A stretch of 64,000 nt of DNA from Actimicrobium sp047621345 (lineage in GTDB: Bacteria; Pseudomonadota; Gammaproteobacteria; Burkholderiales; Burkholderiaceae_D): positions 29,125 to 93,124 of the forward strand of contig JBLHLW010000005.1 in NCBI GenBank assembly GCA_047621345.1. The letters are read 5' to 3'. A model generated the notes under the pieces. It made no database searches and was not told where the DNA came from. It saw nothing but the letters and a program-made list of their open reading frames with translations. The number at the start of each line of letters is the position of its first letter. Position 1 is the first letter of the stretch. The translations under genes were made by a program, and so were the position numbers. Shown piece by piece: positions 25,700 through 35,313 of this stretch.

Positions 25700-26515
25700 T
25701 CAGAGTGATTCGCGCAGGCCGAGGACGTCTTGCATGTCAAACAGGCCGGTCGTCTTGTTGGCCAAAAAGCGGGCGGCGCGTAAGCTGCCATGGGCATAGG
25801 TGACCCGGCTAGATGACTTGTGCGAAATCTCGACGCGCTCGCCGATGCCGGCAAACAGCACCGTGTGATCGCCAACGATATCGCCACCGCGGATAGTGGC
25901 AAAACCGATGGATGACGGATCGCGTTCGCCTGTGACGCCATGACGCGCAAACACGCCGACTTCATCAAGGTCGCGGCCTAGCGTGGTGGCGATGACTTCG
26001 CCCATTTGCAGCGCGGTGCCGGAAGGCGCATCGACTTTCATGCGGTGATGGGCTTCGATGATTTCGATGTCGTAGCCTTCCGAAAAACTCTTGGCGGCCA
26101 GTTCCAGCAGCTTCATCGTGACGTTCACGCCAACACTCATGTTGGGCGCGAACACGATCGCAGTGCGCTCGGCCGCGGCGGCGATGGCGGCCTTCCCGGC
26201 AGCATCGAAGCCGGTGGTCCCGATCACCATCTTGATGCCGTGCTCGGCGCAGTAGGCCAGATGTTCCAGCGTGCCTTCGGGGCGGGTGAAGTCGATCAGG
26301 AAATCCGCGTCGGCGAGTCCTTCGGCCAGTGTCGCGCAAATGGCAACGCCGCTGGATTTGCCGAGGAAGGCGGTGACGTCGGTACCGATGGCCGGTGCGC
26401 TGGCGACATCGAGTGCACCGGTCAGGCGTAGATCGGCGGAGCCGAGTATGGTTTCGGCCAACATGCGACCCATGCGCCCGGAGGCGCCGGCGATGGCGAT
26501 TTTTAGTGTGGTCAT
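25700..26515 (-). CDS. dapB: 4-hydroxy-tetrahydrodipicolinate reductase
   Basis: 271 residues. N-terminal Rossmann motif IAGASGRMGRML binds NAD(P)H, the catalytic EAHHRMKVDAPSGTAL follows at about residue 155, and TRPEGTLEHL lies between. It reduces the DapA product in lysine and diaminopimelate synthesis. Its start overlaps the bamE stop (ATGA), so the two form an operon. Confidence 0.96.
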   Translation of the reverse strand: MTTLKIAIAGASGRMGRMLAETILGSADLRLTGALDVASAPAIGTDVTAFLGKSSGVAICATLAEGLADADFLIDFTRPEGTLEHLAYCAEHGIKMVIGTTGFDAAGKAAIAAAAERTAIVFAPNMSVGVNVTMKLLELAAKSFSEGYDIEIIEAHHRMKVDAPSGTALQMGEVIATTLGRDLDEVGVFARHGVTGERDPSSIGFATIRGGDIVGDHTVLFAGIGERVEISHKSSSRVTYAHGSLRAARFLANKTTGLFDMQDVLGLRESL

Positions 26516-27135
26516 GGCGCTTGGCGAGCCGACGATGGTGCTACCGGTACGGCAGGTGCTAGCGGTGCCACTTTTTGCGGTATTCCGCCAGCCAGCATTT
26601 CGAGGTAGTCGACTTCGCTCGGCAAATTGCCACCTTCGAAGCGGCTGACAACACCATTCTTGAAGTACACGGTGACGCGACTCGAGAGCACTTCGTCATT
26701 ACGCTTGAGCATGCGGAATACATAGTCCCAGCGATCGGCATGGAAGATGTCCGTGATCAGCGGCGTCCCCAAGGCGAAACGGACCTGGTCCTGCGTCATG
26801 CCCTCCTTGAGTTGCAAGACCATTTCTTCGGAAATGAAATTGCCTTGCGGAATATCGATGCGGTACGGCGAAAAAATTCCGAGAAAGCGGCGGGCGCTGG
26901 CCGGTGTGGTCCGCTTCAGACCGGCATTGGCGCTGGCAGCGCTGGCAATTTCGGCCGGTGTGTCGATCGCTGTCGTGCTGGTAGGAGCCGCAGCCAGACT
27001 GGCCGGCGCTTCCATCAACGGGTTTTTGGACGCGCATCCAGCCAGCAGCGCAATGCTTAATAAGCCCATTAGAGCGGTGCCGAGCAGGGCCGGGCGGCGG
27101 GTAGGGCGGGTAAAAACGGGGAGCGGCATGTGCAT
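26512..27135 (-). CDS. bamE: outer-membrane assembly lipoprotein BamE
   Basis: About 207 residues from one of two close ATGs (27135 or 27129). A lipoprotein signal ends in LLAGC. The BamE/SmpA fold is clear: YRIDIPQGNFIS, then LKEGMTQDQVRFALGTPL and a DRWDYVFRMLKR strand. A low-complexity Ala/Thr linker of about 50 residues between the lipobox and the fold makes it longer than E. coli BamE. It is a member of the BAM barrel-assembly complex. Divergent from fur, an arrangement common in beta- and gamma-proteobacteria. Confidence 0.9.
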   Translation of the reverse strand: MHMPLPVFTRPTRRPALLGTALMGLLSIALLAGCASKNPLMEAPASLAAAPTSTTAIDTPAEIASAASANAGLKRTTPASARRFLGIFSPYRIDIPQGNFISEEMVLQLKEGMTQDQVRFALGTPLITDIFHADRWDYVFRMLKRNDEVLSSRVTVYFKNGVVSRFEGGNLPSEVDYLEMLAGGIPQKVAPLAPAVPVAPSSARQAP

Positions 27136-27211
27136 TGAGAATCTCGATTGATTGAGCCGAAGCGCCAAAGCGCTATATCATAAAGCAGTTACCCATTACC
27201 AAGCCAAGAAC

Positions 27212-27640
27212 ATGTCCAACAATCCAGCTGACCTGCGTGCCAGCGGCCTCAAGGCCACGCTCCCGCGCCTGAAAATCCTCGACATCTTCCACAACAGTGA
27301 AATACGTCACCTCAGCGCTGAAGATGTCTACAAGATTCTGCTGACCGAAAACATGGATGTCGGTCTGGCCACCGTGTATCGCGTGCTGACCCAGTTCGAA
27401 CAGGCCGGCTTATTGAGTCGCAATCACTTTGAAACTAACAAGGCGGTCTTCGAACTCAATGAAGGCAGCCACCATGATCATCTGGTTTGCCTCGACTGCG
27501 GGATGGTGGAAGAGTTTTATGATGAAGAGATTGAGCTGCGTCAGCAGAAAGTCGCTGCCGACCGTGGCTTTACGATCGCTGACCATTCGCTGGCGCTTTA
27601 CGGCAATTGTACGAAGAAGGATTGCCCACACCGACCTTGA
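27212..27640 (+). CDS. fur: ferric uptake regulator Fur
   Basis: 142 residues from the ATG at 27212; the open frame extends back to 27152, but that part is the promoter region. A winged-helix domain (LRASGLKATLPRLKILDIF, then DVGLATVYRVLTQFE as recognition helix) is followed by the metal-binding dimerisation domain with HHDHLVCLDCG and a late CTKKDC pair, features of Fur rather than Zur. It represses iron-uptake genes when loaded with Fe2+. Confidence 0.95.
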   Translation: MSNNPADLRASGLKATLPRLKILDIFHNSEIRHLSAEDVYKILLTENMDVGLATVYRVLTQFEQAGLLSRNHFETNKAVFELNEGSHHDHLVCLDCGMVEEFYDEEIELRQQKVAADRGFTIADHSLALYGNCTKKDCPHRP

Positions 27641-27706
27641 GCTGGCGACTGACGGAACGGGCGCTGTTACCCTGGATTCCAGCTTCTTGCCATCCCGAGG
27701 TAGGAC

Positions 27707-29020
27707 CTACATACGACGCATGTAACTCTCCGTCTCACAGTCATCCAAAATCCGAGCAAGTTCTGCATGTCCGGCCTGTCTGGCGATATCTGAGGGGTAG
27801 TGGCCAGCGTTCGTCAACGTCGTCGGATCGATGTTTGGCTGCTGCAGCAGGAACTGAATAGCCTTAGTTTCCCCGAAGAAAGCAGCGAAATGCAATACCG
27901 ACCAACCATCCGTGGAGCGATGGTTGATGTCATTCGTCCGTGCCGTCAGCACCCTTATGGTGTCGACGTCGCCGGAAAGCACTGCACAATGCAGCGGCAG
28001 CCCGATGAATTGAGTCTGGGCGTTGACGTCAATAGCAGGTGCTGCGCTCATCAATGCTTGAACCATGTTGGCATCACCACGTGACGCTGCCTCGTGCAAC
28101 ACCGTCTTGCCAGTTGCGTCCAAAGAGACATTTGGATCCAGTCCGGGATGCCTCAGCAGCGTGAGTACGGTATCAAAATTACGCAGGCTGGCGGCTACGT
28201 TCAACGCAGTTCCCATCCCCTCGCCAGCAAGGTTAACGTCGATGTCAGGATATTTTTGCAGCAGCGTCTGCACCACGTCGAGACGCCCTGCCTTAATTGC
28301 TGAAGTCAATGCGGTATGTCCATCGGCTCTAGTGGTGTTCAGGAACTCAGGCACGAAGTGCAGTAGGCGCACGATGGCATTGAACGCGTTGCGGTCCGCT
28401 GCCAGCCTGTATGCCTTGAGGTGCTCGCCAGGCGGATAGGTTGGCATGTTTCCAGTTTGGAGCTCGTGATTGAGAAGACTCTCCACTGCGTCGGGGCGGT
28501 TGTGCTTGGCAGCAATGCACAACGCGGTTTCGCCCCGCGAATTCAAGACGTTGAGGTCAACCCTCCCATCGTCAAGTAATGCTTTTACGTGTATGCCCTT
28601 CCCTGTTAGTGCCGCCAAGTGCAAGGCCGTGTTGCCATGTCGACTCATTGCGTTCACATCAATTTCTGGGTGCGCAAGCAGGGTCCTCATCAAATACAAG
28701 CTGTCATTTTTGATTGACGCCATCAATGCGGTAACGCCTTTCGCCGATAACGCATTCACATTCATTCCAGGTGTGTTGTGGACCCGACTGATTACGCCCT
28801 GCTCGGTCATCCTGTTGCTCGGTAGTTGCGATCGAAGTCCGGCCGCCATCCGAGTGTTCGGTAGCGCATAGGGGGGCGGGACTTGAAAGTTGCCTGCGTG
28901 TGTCCTTGTCAAGCCGGCGTTCCGGGACGGGTTACCGTCGGCCCTTTCTCTGGATTGCGCATTAATATTTTGTCGCAAGTTGCCATGCTGTGATTTGCCT
29001 GGCTGTGAATTGACGTTCAT
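27707..29020 (-). CDS. ankyrin-repeat protein with disordered N-terminus
   Basis: 437 residues. The first 80 are rich in Asn, Gln, Ser, Arg and Pro with no hydrophobic signal peptide. From about residue 85 roughly nine ankyrin repeats follow, several near consensus (GNTALHLAA, GETALCIAAKHNR, GKTVLHEAASRGD, WSVLHFAAFFGET), separated by VDVNA-type turns. There is no catalytic domain. Ankyrin proteins bind protein partners; a polar, unstructured N-terminus before the repeats is also seen in type III or IV effectors, but no secretion system lies in this window. It stands alone downstream of fur on the other strand. Function unknown. Confidence 0.8.
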   Translation of the reverse strand: MNVNSQPGKSQHGNLRQNINAQSRERADGNPSRNAGLTRTHAGNFQVPPPYALPNTRMAAGLRSQLPSNRMTEQGVISRVHNTPGMNVNALSAKGVTALMASIKNDSLYLMRTLLAHPEIDVNAMSRHGNTALHLAALTGKGIHVKALLDDGRVDLNVLNSRGETALCIAAKHNRPDAVESLLNHELQTGNMPTYPPGEHLKAYRLAADRNAFNAIVRLLHFVPEFLNTTRADGHTALTSAIKAGRLDVVQTLLQKYPDIDVNLAGEGMGTALNVAASLRNFDTVLTLLRHPGLDPNVSLDATGKTVLHEAASRGDANMVQALMSAAPAIDVNAQTQFIGLPLHCAVLSGDVDTIRVLTARTNDINHRSTDGWSVLHFAAFFGETKAIQFLLQQPNIDPTTLTNAGHYPSDIARQAGHAELARILDDCETESYMRRM

Positions 29021-29570
29021 TGCTGTCTATCCTTTGGAATATTCGTCGGACCGGCTGTTAAAAAAACAGCATCGGCAGCACGTTAAGTAACGCTGGCTAC
29101 GACCGAGTTCCACCATGCTTGAATTGTTTAACGTATCGGTAAGCCAACGCACTCTACTTATTGGCAAATCATTACTATTAGACGACGACAAAAAAAGAGA
29201 GGTGCCAATTCATAGTTGCTCCGAAGCCGGAGTACTTTGTGCCGCAGGATAGGCACTTTCGGCAGCAAGCGATCACGCATCAGGCACGGCACAATGTCAT
29301 TGGTTTCGAAGAACAGGCCCCTGTTGATTGGCAGAATGCGCTCTGCCGGATGCATCGGGCCGCCAATTGCCGGTGATGGCAACGTTTGCTTCAGGTTGGA
29401 CGGAGGAATTGCGAACGTGAGCAACGGACCTGCTGGCGCGGGCGTCGCCGTGTCGGTGATCAGCGCAGAGGGCGCGCTGCTTCGTTGCGCCGTGTTGTCA
29501 CGACAGGAGGGCAGGGGTCAGCGGGGCATTGTGTGATGCCCGCAGAGGTATCTTCGTGGCGCGCTGCTTG
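29021..29570. other. 550-base stretch without a convincing gene
   Basis: Between the ankyrin gene and hrcA. It presumably holds the ankyrin gene's promoter. Short frames on both strands (for example minus strand 29158-29424, TTG start) lack ribosome-binding sites and family resemblance. Confidence 0.4.
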
Positions 29571-30593
29571 CTACGGATGGCTCAGCGCATTCGATAGCAA
29601 CTTCGCCGTGATATCAACGATGGGAATCACGCGCTCGTAGGCCATGCGTGTCGGCCCGATCACGCCGAGCGTGCCGACAACGCGACCATTGATCTCATAG
29701 GGCGCCGTGACAATGCTCATTTGCTCCAGAGGTACCAGACTCGATTCACCGCCGATGAAAATCTGTACGCCGGTGGCGCGGCTGGATAAATCGAGTAACT
29801 GAAGCAAGCTGGTTTTTTGCTCAAACAGATCGAACAATTTGCGTAGTGAAGTCATGTTCGACGACAGTTCATTGACGCTCAGCAGATTGCGCTCGCCCGA
29901 AATGACCACTTCGTCGCTGTTGTCGGCCATCGCGTCGCTGCCGACTTCGACGGCGGCTTGCATCAGTGGTGTCATGTCGTCGCGTAGCTGGCGCAATTCG
30001 TTTTGCAACCGGTTGCGCACGTCGCTGAAACTCAGTCCGCCGTAATGCAGGTTAATGAAGTTGGCTGCCTGAACCAGTTGCGAAGGGGTGTAGTCAACCT
30101 CGCTGAGCAGTAATCGGTTTTGGACGTCGCCATTGGGCGCGACGATCACCAGCAGCACACGTTTTTCGGACAGGCGCAGGAATTCGATTTGCTGGAAGAC
30201 CGATTCGCGGCGCGGTGTCAGCACCACGCCAGCGAATTGCGAAAGCGATGAGAGCACTTGTGCTGCGCTGGCAATGACTTTTTGGGATGAGCCACTCTGG
30301 ATGCGCGATTGCAGTCGCGATTCGAGCAGGCTTTCGTCGATCGCATCGACCGTTAGCAGCGTATCGACAAAAATCCGGTAGCCGCGCGGTGTTGGCACCC
30401 GCCCTGCAGAAGTATGTGGGCTGGAAACAAAGCCCATTTCTTCGAGGTCAGCCATGATGTTGCGGATGGTGGCGGGCGACAGGTCGAGGCCGGAAATCTT
30501 GGCTAGCGCGCGTGAGCCAAGCGGTTGGCCGTCCGCGATATAGCGTTCGACCAGAGTCTTCAACAGGGTTTGGGCACGGGCGTCTAATTGCAT
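29571..30593 (-). CDS. hrcA: heat-inducible transcription repressor HrcA
   Basis: 340 residues. N-terminal winged helix (RAQTLLKTLVERYIADGQPLG..., GLDLSPATIRNIMADLEEMG) and the HrcA-specific FVSSPHTSAGRVPT hinge are clear, followed by the GAF-like domain ending GVIGPTRMAYERVIPIV. HrcA binds CIRCE operators to repress groE/dnaK-type operons and needs GroEL for folding. No CIRCE palindrome is visible before grpE, dnaK or dnaJ in this window, so its targets are probably elsewhere. Confidence 0.96.
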   Translation of the reverse strand: MQLDARAQTLLKTLVERYIADGQPLGSRALAKISGLDLSPATIRNIMADLEEMGFVSSPHTSAGRVPTPRGYRIFVDTLLTVDAIDESLLESRLQSRIQSGSSQKVIASAAQVLSSLSQFAGVVLTPRRESVFQQIEFLRLSEKRVLLVIVAPNGDVQNRLLLSEVDYTPSQLVQAANFINLHYGGLSFSDVRNRLQNELRQLRDDMTPLMQAAVEVGSDAMADNSDEVVISGERNLLSVNELSSNMTSLRKLFDLFEQKTSLLQLLDLSSRATGVQIFIGGESSLVPLEQMSIVTAPYEINGRVVGTLGVIGPTRMAYERVIPIVDITAKLLSNALSHP

Positions 30594-30602
30594 TTGGGTA
30601 TT

Positions 30603-31325
30603 TTAGCGAGCGATGACGGGCGCGGCCAGCATTATCCGGTTAGTCAGCCAGTGTTCCAGTTCGAGCAGGCTGGTGCAACTCGCATCGGGACGGACATGAT
30701 CTGGCAGCACGCGGTCGAACCGGTTCATCCAGACGGCACGCAAGCCGGCTTTTTGGGCGCCGTCGATATCGAGCAGCGGATCGTCGCCGACGTACACCGC
30801 TTCGGCGGGATCGATGTCGAGCGCCGTGCAGGCGGCCTGGAAAATGGCCGGATCGGGTTTCGCGCTGCCGAACTGGTGCGCAGCGATCGAGATGCGGAAG
30901 TGACCGGCCATCCCGATTGCAGCGAGGTCGGCAGAACCATTCGAGATTGTGCCTAGTGCTACCTGACTGGACAGTCGCGTCAGCGCTGGCACGACGTCGT
31001 CATACGGAACTACGGCATTGCGGGCGTCATTGAATATCATCATCGCTCCGTCGATATGCACCGGATCGGCGCCGCTGGCATGGAATGCCTCGGTCAGGCC
31101 GGCGTGGCGCAGGCCGGGCAGGTCGATCCGGTAGCGTGGCTCGGCTTCCATCAGTGCCATGCGGCGTGCGCGCAGTGTCTCGATGCTGTGGTCTTGCGTG
31201 ACGGCGGGCGCGTGTTCGCGCAGCCAATCGAACAGCAGAGTTTCTGCGCGAAGGATGGTCGGCACGATAGGCCACAGCGTATCGTCGAGGTCAAACAGGA
31301 CTGCCTTGATCGGTGCTGATTGCAT
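30603..31325 (-). CDS. HAD-family hydrolase
   Basis: 240 residues. Motif I LFDLDDTLW carries the nucleophile Asp, motif II is GTISNGSAD, the conserved Lys lies in FGSAKPDPAIF, and motif IV is VYVGDDPLLDIDGA. Cap type and length suit small-molecule phosphatases such as phosphoglycolate or nucleotide phosphatases; the substrate cannot be read. Nine bases from hrcA and in the same direction, so probably co-transcribed with it. Confidence 0.85.
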   Translation of the reverse strand: MQSAPIKAVLFDLDDTLWPIVPTILRAETLLFDWLREHAPAVTQDHSIETLRARRMALMEAEPRYRIDLPGLRHAGLTEAFHASGADPVHIDGAMMIFNDARNAVVPYDDVVPALTRLSSQVALGTISNGSADLAAIGMAGHFRISIAAHQFGSAKPDPAIFQAACTALDIDPAEAVYVGDDPLLDIDGAQKAGLRAVWMNRFDRVLPDHVRPDASCTSLLELEHWLTNRIMLAAPVIAR

Positions 31326-31413
31326 GGAGTGAGTTTCTTCAGGATGAAAAGGTTAGGTTGGTCCACCCTAGGCTTACTTCAAGTGGGCCACAAATTATGG
31401 TCTAATCCGAAGC

Positions 31414-32334
31414 ATGTCGCTTCCCATTCCTTCCGGCTTGCCGGTTCCTCCGCTAAAAACCATCGCCATCGTCGGCAAACCGACTGCGGCTGGCATTGCG
31501 CAATCGCTATGCGAGATTGCCGATTTTCTGGTCGCTACCGGTCATGTGGTCGTGCTCGAGCATGAAACAGCGCTGTCAACCGGCATGACTTGCTATCCGC
31601 AAATGACGCCCGAGCAAATCGGTACCAGCGTCGATGCGGCGATCGTCGTCGGTGGCGACGGTACGATGCTCGGGATTGCCCGTCAGCTAGCCCCGTACGA
31701 TGTCCCGTTAATCGGTATCAATCAGGGGCGACTCGGTTTCATGACCGATATCCCGCTGGATCGGATGATGCCGCTGCTGACCGCCATGCTCGATGGGAAA
31801 ATCGAGTCGGAGCGCCGCAGTCTGCTTGAGGGGGTTGTCTATCGCGAGGGTCTGCCAATCTTCAATGCCCTGGCATTCAATGATGTAGTCGTGTCGCGCG
31901 GCACCGGCTCCGGCATGGTCGAGCTGCGTGTCGATGTCGATGGCCATTTCATGTACAACCAGCGTTCCGATGGCCTGATTGTGGCGACGCCGACTGGTTC
32001 GACCGCTTACTCGTTGTCGGCTGGCGGTCCGTTGCTGCATCCGAGTCTGGGTGGCATTGTGCTAGTGCCGATTGCGCCGCATGCCTTGTCGAACCGGCCC
32101 ATCGTGCTGCCCGACTACAGCGAAATTGTGATTACCGTCATCAGCGGGCGTGACACGAGCGTCAATTTCGACATGCAATCGCTGGCCAGTTTGCAATTGC
32201 ATGACCGCATCGTGATCCGCCGTTCGGCGCACACGATCACGTTTTTGCATCCGCCTGGCTGGAGTTATTACGATACCTTGCGCGAGAAGTTGCACTGGAA
32301 TGAGTACCCGTCGGTAGAAGGCCGACTAAAATAG
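31414..32334 (+). CDS. nadK: NAD kinase
   Basis: 306 residues. The catalytic GGDGTML motif (about residue 75) and the downstream PTGSTAYSLSAGGP segment that binds NAD are both present, with GINQGRLGFMTD between. It phosphorylates NAD to NADP in the cytoplasm. Divergent from the HAD gene and 52 bases ahead of recN; hrcA-nadK-recN linkage is a known neighbourhood in proteobacteria. Confidence 0.96.
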   Translation: MSLPIPSGLPVPPLKTIAIVGKPTAAGIAQSLCEIADFLVATGHVVVLEHETALSTGMTCYPQMTPEQIGTSVDAAIVVGGDGTMLGIARQLAPYDVPLIGINQGRLGFMTDIPLDRMMPLLTAMLDGKIESERRSLLEGVVYREGLPIFNALAFNDVVVSRGTGSGMVELRVDVDGHFMYNQRSDGLIVATPTGSTAYSLSAGGPLLHPSLGGIVLVPIAPHALSNRPIVLPDYSEIVITVISGRDTSVNFDMQSLASLQLHDRIVIRRSAHTITFLHPPGWSYYDTLREKLHWNEYPSVEGRLK

Positions 32335-32386
32335 CCACTCCGACCACGCCGCCCGATTACCCCCGGCCCACCTGAAAAGAATCACC

Positions 32387-34042
32387 ATGCTGCGCACCCT
32401 GACCATCCGTGACTTCGTTATCGTTGACCTCATCGAGCTGGACTTTTCCGCCGGATTTTCAGTCCTGACCGGCGAGACCGGTGCCGGCAAATCGATCCTG
32501 ATCGATGCCTTGGCGCTGGCACTGGGCGGTCGCGGTGATGCGAGCGTGGTGCGCGACGGTGCGGCCAAGGCTGACATCAGCGCCGATTATTCGACTTACG
32601 CCGAAGCCGATGCCTGGCTGGCCGAGCACGATTTTTCCAGCGCGGACGGCGGCGTACTGCTGCGCCGTGTCATTGACAATGCCGGCCGCTCGAAAGCCTA
32701 CATCAACGGCATTGCTGCCACCGCGACACAGTTGCGTGATCTTGGCGAATTGCTGGTGGATATTCATGGCCAGCATGCGCACCAATCGCTACTCAAGATC
32801 GAAGCGCAACGCCAGTTGCTCGATACGCAGGCCAGCCTGCAAGAGCAGGTCAGGGCAGTGGGTGTGGCCTACAAGAGCTGGCGGGCGGTCGGCAAGCAGC
32901 GCGAAGAATTCGAAACCAATGCCAAGAACGTGCTGCTCGAACGCGAGCGACTCGAATGGCAGGTCGGTGAGCTCGACAAGCTGGCCGCGAAGGAGGGCGA
33001 ATGGGCCGAAATCACTACCGAGCATAGCCGCTTGTCGCATGCGGCGAGTCTGATTGACGGTGCGCAGGAGGCGTTGACGGCGATCTCCGAATCCGAATCC
33101 GATGCCGCGCCGATGTTGTCGCAATTGACCGCGCTCAATCTCCGTCTGGGCAAACTGGCCGATATCGACGAGGCCCTCAAACCAGTGCTTGACCTGCTCG
33201 AGCCGGCGCGTATCCAGTTGCAGGAGGCGGTCTACGCACTCAACGATTATCTCGGTCGGCTCGAACTCGATCCGCGTCGCCTGCAACAAGTCGAGCAGCG
33301 TCTCGGGGACTTGCATTCGACAGCACGTAAATTCCATGTCGCCCCAGAAGAATTGCCGCAGGAGTTTGCTGCACTGTCGGCGCAATTGCGACAGCTGGCC
33401 GATGCCAGCGACCTCGATGCGTTGCGCGCGCAAGAAGAAAAGCTCAAGGAGGCCTACCTCGCCGTAGCGAAAAAATTATCCACCGCACGGACGAAAGCGG
33501 CGCGCCTGCTCGGCGATGCCGTGACCAAGGCGATGCAGGACCTGAGCATGGCCGGCGGACGTTTTGAGGTGGCGCTGGTGCCGTGTGCACCGGCGGTGTT
33601 CGGTATCGAACAGGTCGAATTTCTGGTTGCCGGCCACGCCGGTAGCGTGCCACGACCACTGGCCAAAGTGGCGTCGGGCGGTGAATTGGCGCGCATTGCA
33701 CTGGCTATTTCGGTCATTGCATCGACGGCCACGTCGACCCCGACGCTGATTTTCGATGAAGTCGACAGTGGCATTGGCGGCGGCGTCGCCGAAGTCGTTG
33801 GCCGCTTGCTGAAAAAACTCGGCCAAGAACGACAGGTGCTGTGTGTGACGCATTTGCCGCAAGTGGCGAGTCAGGCCAATCAGCACCTGCAGGTCAGCAA
33901 GTTCAATGCTGCTGGCAAGACCGTGTCACGCATTGCGTCGCTCGACAACAAATCGCGTGTCGAAGAAATCGCCCGCATGCTGGGCGGTATCGAAATCACC
34001 GCCACCACGCGAAAGCATGCGCGCGAATTGCTGGCGTCCTGA
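32387..34042 (+). CDS. recN: DNA repair protein RecN
   Basis: 551 residues, full length. SMC-like organisation: N-terminal Walker A (TGETGAGKSIL), two long coiled-coil arms, then the signature (KVASGGELARIALA) and Walker B (TLIFDEVDSGIGGGVAEVVG) with VLCVTHLPQVAS. RecN bridges DNA ends in double-strand break repair. Confidence 0.97.
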   Translation: MLRTLTIRDFVIVDLIELDFSAGFSVLTGETGAGKSILIDALALALGGRGDASVVRDGAAKADISADYSTYAEADAWLAEHDFSSADGGVLLRRVIDNAGRSKAYINGIAATATQLRDLGELLVDIHGQHAHQSLLKIEAQRQLLDTQASLQEQVRAVGVAYKSWRAVGKQREEFETNAKNVLLERERLEWQVGELDKLAAKEGEWAEITTEHSRLSHAASLIDGAQEALTAISESESDAAPMLSQLTALNLRLGKLADIDEALKPVLDLLEPARIQLQEAVYALNDYLGRLELDPRRLQQVEQRLGDLHSTARKFHVAPEELPQEFAALSAQLRQLADASDLDALRAQEEKLKEAYLAVAKKLSTARTKAARLLGDAVTKAMQDLSMAGGRFEVALVPCAPAVFGIEQVEFLVAGHAGSVPRPLAKVASGGELARIALAISVIASTATSTPTLIFDEVDSGIGGGVAEVVGRLLKKLGQERQVLCVTHLPQVASQANQHLQVSKFNAAGKTVSRIASLDNKSRVEEIARMLGGIEITATTRKHARELLAS

Positions 34043-34095
34043 TCCACCAAATTTATCCAACTTTCGCTCTCACACTATTCAAAGGCATCACCGCA

Positions 34096-35202
34096 ATGGC
34101 ATTCAATAAAGCTCCCGAGTACACCCACGGCAGCGCCGTCAAGACGGCTGTCGTGCTGGTCAATCTCGGCACTCCCGACGAAGCGAATGCGCCGTCGGTC
34201 CGTCGCTACCTCAAGCAATTTTTATCCGATCCGCGTGTAGTCGAAATTCCGCGTGCAATTTGGTGGCTGATCTTGAACGGCATCATCCTGCCGATACGCG
34301 CCAGTAAATCAGCCGCCAAATATGCGCTGATCTGGACCAAAGAAGGATCGCCGTTGAAAGTGCACACCGAAAAGCAGGCCATGCTCTTGCGCGGCCAGCT
34401 CGGTGAGCAAGGCCACGCCTTGCAGGTGCACTACGCCATGAGCTACGGCAATCCGTCGCTCCCCGATGTGCTCAACAAATTGCAGGTCGATGGGTGCGAC
34501 CGCATTCTGATCGTGCCGGCCTATCCGCAATATTCGGCGACGACGACGGCCTCGATTTTCGATGCCGTAACTAGTCACTACCGTAAGGTGCGCAATATTC
34601 CCGAGCTGCGGTTTATCAAGCACTACCACGATGATCCGGCCTACATCGCGTCACTGAAAGACACCGTGCAGGCGCATTGGGCGAAGAACGGGCGTGGCAA
34701 CAAGCTGGTGCTGAGTTTTCATGGTGTGCCCAAGCGGACTTTGCTGATGGGCGACCCTTACCATTGCGAGTGCTACAAGACAGCGCGTTTGCTGGGTACG
34801 GCACTGGGCATGGCGAAAGATGAATTGCTGGTGACATTCCAGTCACGCTTCGGCAAGGCAGAATGGTTGCAGCCGTACACCGCCCCGACGCTCGTGCAAC
34901 TGGCGAAAGACGGGCTGGAGCGCGTCGACATCATGTGCCCGGGCTTCACCAGCGATTGTCTCGAAACGCTGGAAGAAATTTCGCTGGAAGCGAAGCACGA
35001 TTTCCTCGAAGCCGGTGGCAAGGCATTCCATTACATCCCCTGCGTCAATGAATCACCGTCCTGGATTGCTGCGCTGGCCGCGATCACCGCACGCCATCTG
35101 CAAGGTTGGCCGACGCAGCAAAGCGCCGCGGAAAAAGAGGCCGATAGCGCGCAGTACGCGATCGCTGCCAATGAGGCCCGCCGCCTGGGAGCGCCGAAAT
35201 AA
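34096..35202 (+). CDS. hemH: ferrochelatase
   Basis: 368 residues from the ATG at 34096; the same frame runs upstream inside recN, so the long version is spurious. Motifs: AVVLVNLGTPDEAN at the N-terminus, the active-site LSFHGVPKRTL with the catalytic His, DPYHCECYKTA, and the late CPGFTSDCLETLEEI with a Glu near the metal. It inserts Fe2+ into protoporphyrin IX. The 53-base gap from recN suggests read-through. Confidence 0.96.
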   Translation: MAFNKAPEYTHGSAVKTAVVLVNLGTPDEANAPSVRRYLKQFLSDPRVVEIPRAIWWLILNGIILPIRASKSAAKYALIWTKEGSPLKVHTEKQAMLLRGQLGEQGHALQVHYAMSYGNPSLPDVLNKLQVDGCDRILIVPAYPQYSATTTASIFDAVTSHYRKVRNIPELRFIKHYHDDPAYIASLKDTVQAHWAKNGRGNKLVLSFHGVPKRTLLMGDPYHCECYKTARLLGTALGMAKDELLVTFQSRFGKAEWLQPYTAPTLVQLAKDGLERVDIMCPGFTSDCLETLEEISLEAKHDFLEAGGKAFHYIPCVNESPSWIAALAAITARHLQGWPTQQSAAEKEADSAQYAIAANEARRLGAPK

Positions 35203-35226
35203 GTCAATTTGGCCGGTGATAATCCC

Positions 35227-35254
35227 CTTGTAAAAATGTGGCATAGCCCCACTT
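35227..35254 (+). promoter_or_regulatory. sigma-32 heat-shock promoter upstream of grpE
   Basis: CTTGTAA at 35227-35233 and CCCCACTT at 35247-35254, 13 bases apart, match the sigma-32 consensus (CTTGAAA and CCCCAT-x-T). It lies 60 bases before the grpE start. Confidence 0.75.
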
Positions 35255-35313
35255 GCCTATCACTTTGTACTTAATCACATTATTCAAGTTACTGACCGTC
35301 GGAGGATTTTTAG

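Noticed and set aside
29158..29424. Minus-strand 88-codon frame (TTG start)
   Set aside because: No ribosome-binding site or family resemblance; an opposing frame at 29216-29536 is equally open.
33841..34095. Extended N-terminus of ferrochelatase
   Set aside because: Lies inside recN in another frame; ferrochelatase homology begins at the ATG at 34096.
35203..35313. CIRCE operator before grpE
   Set aside because: Looked for TTAGCACTC-N9-GAGTGCTAA and found no match; a sigma-32 promoter explains the region.
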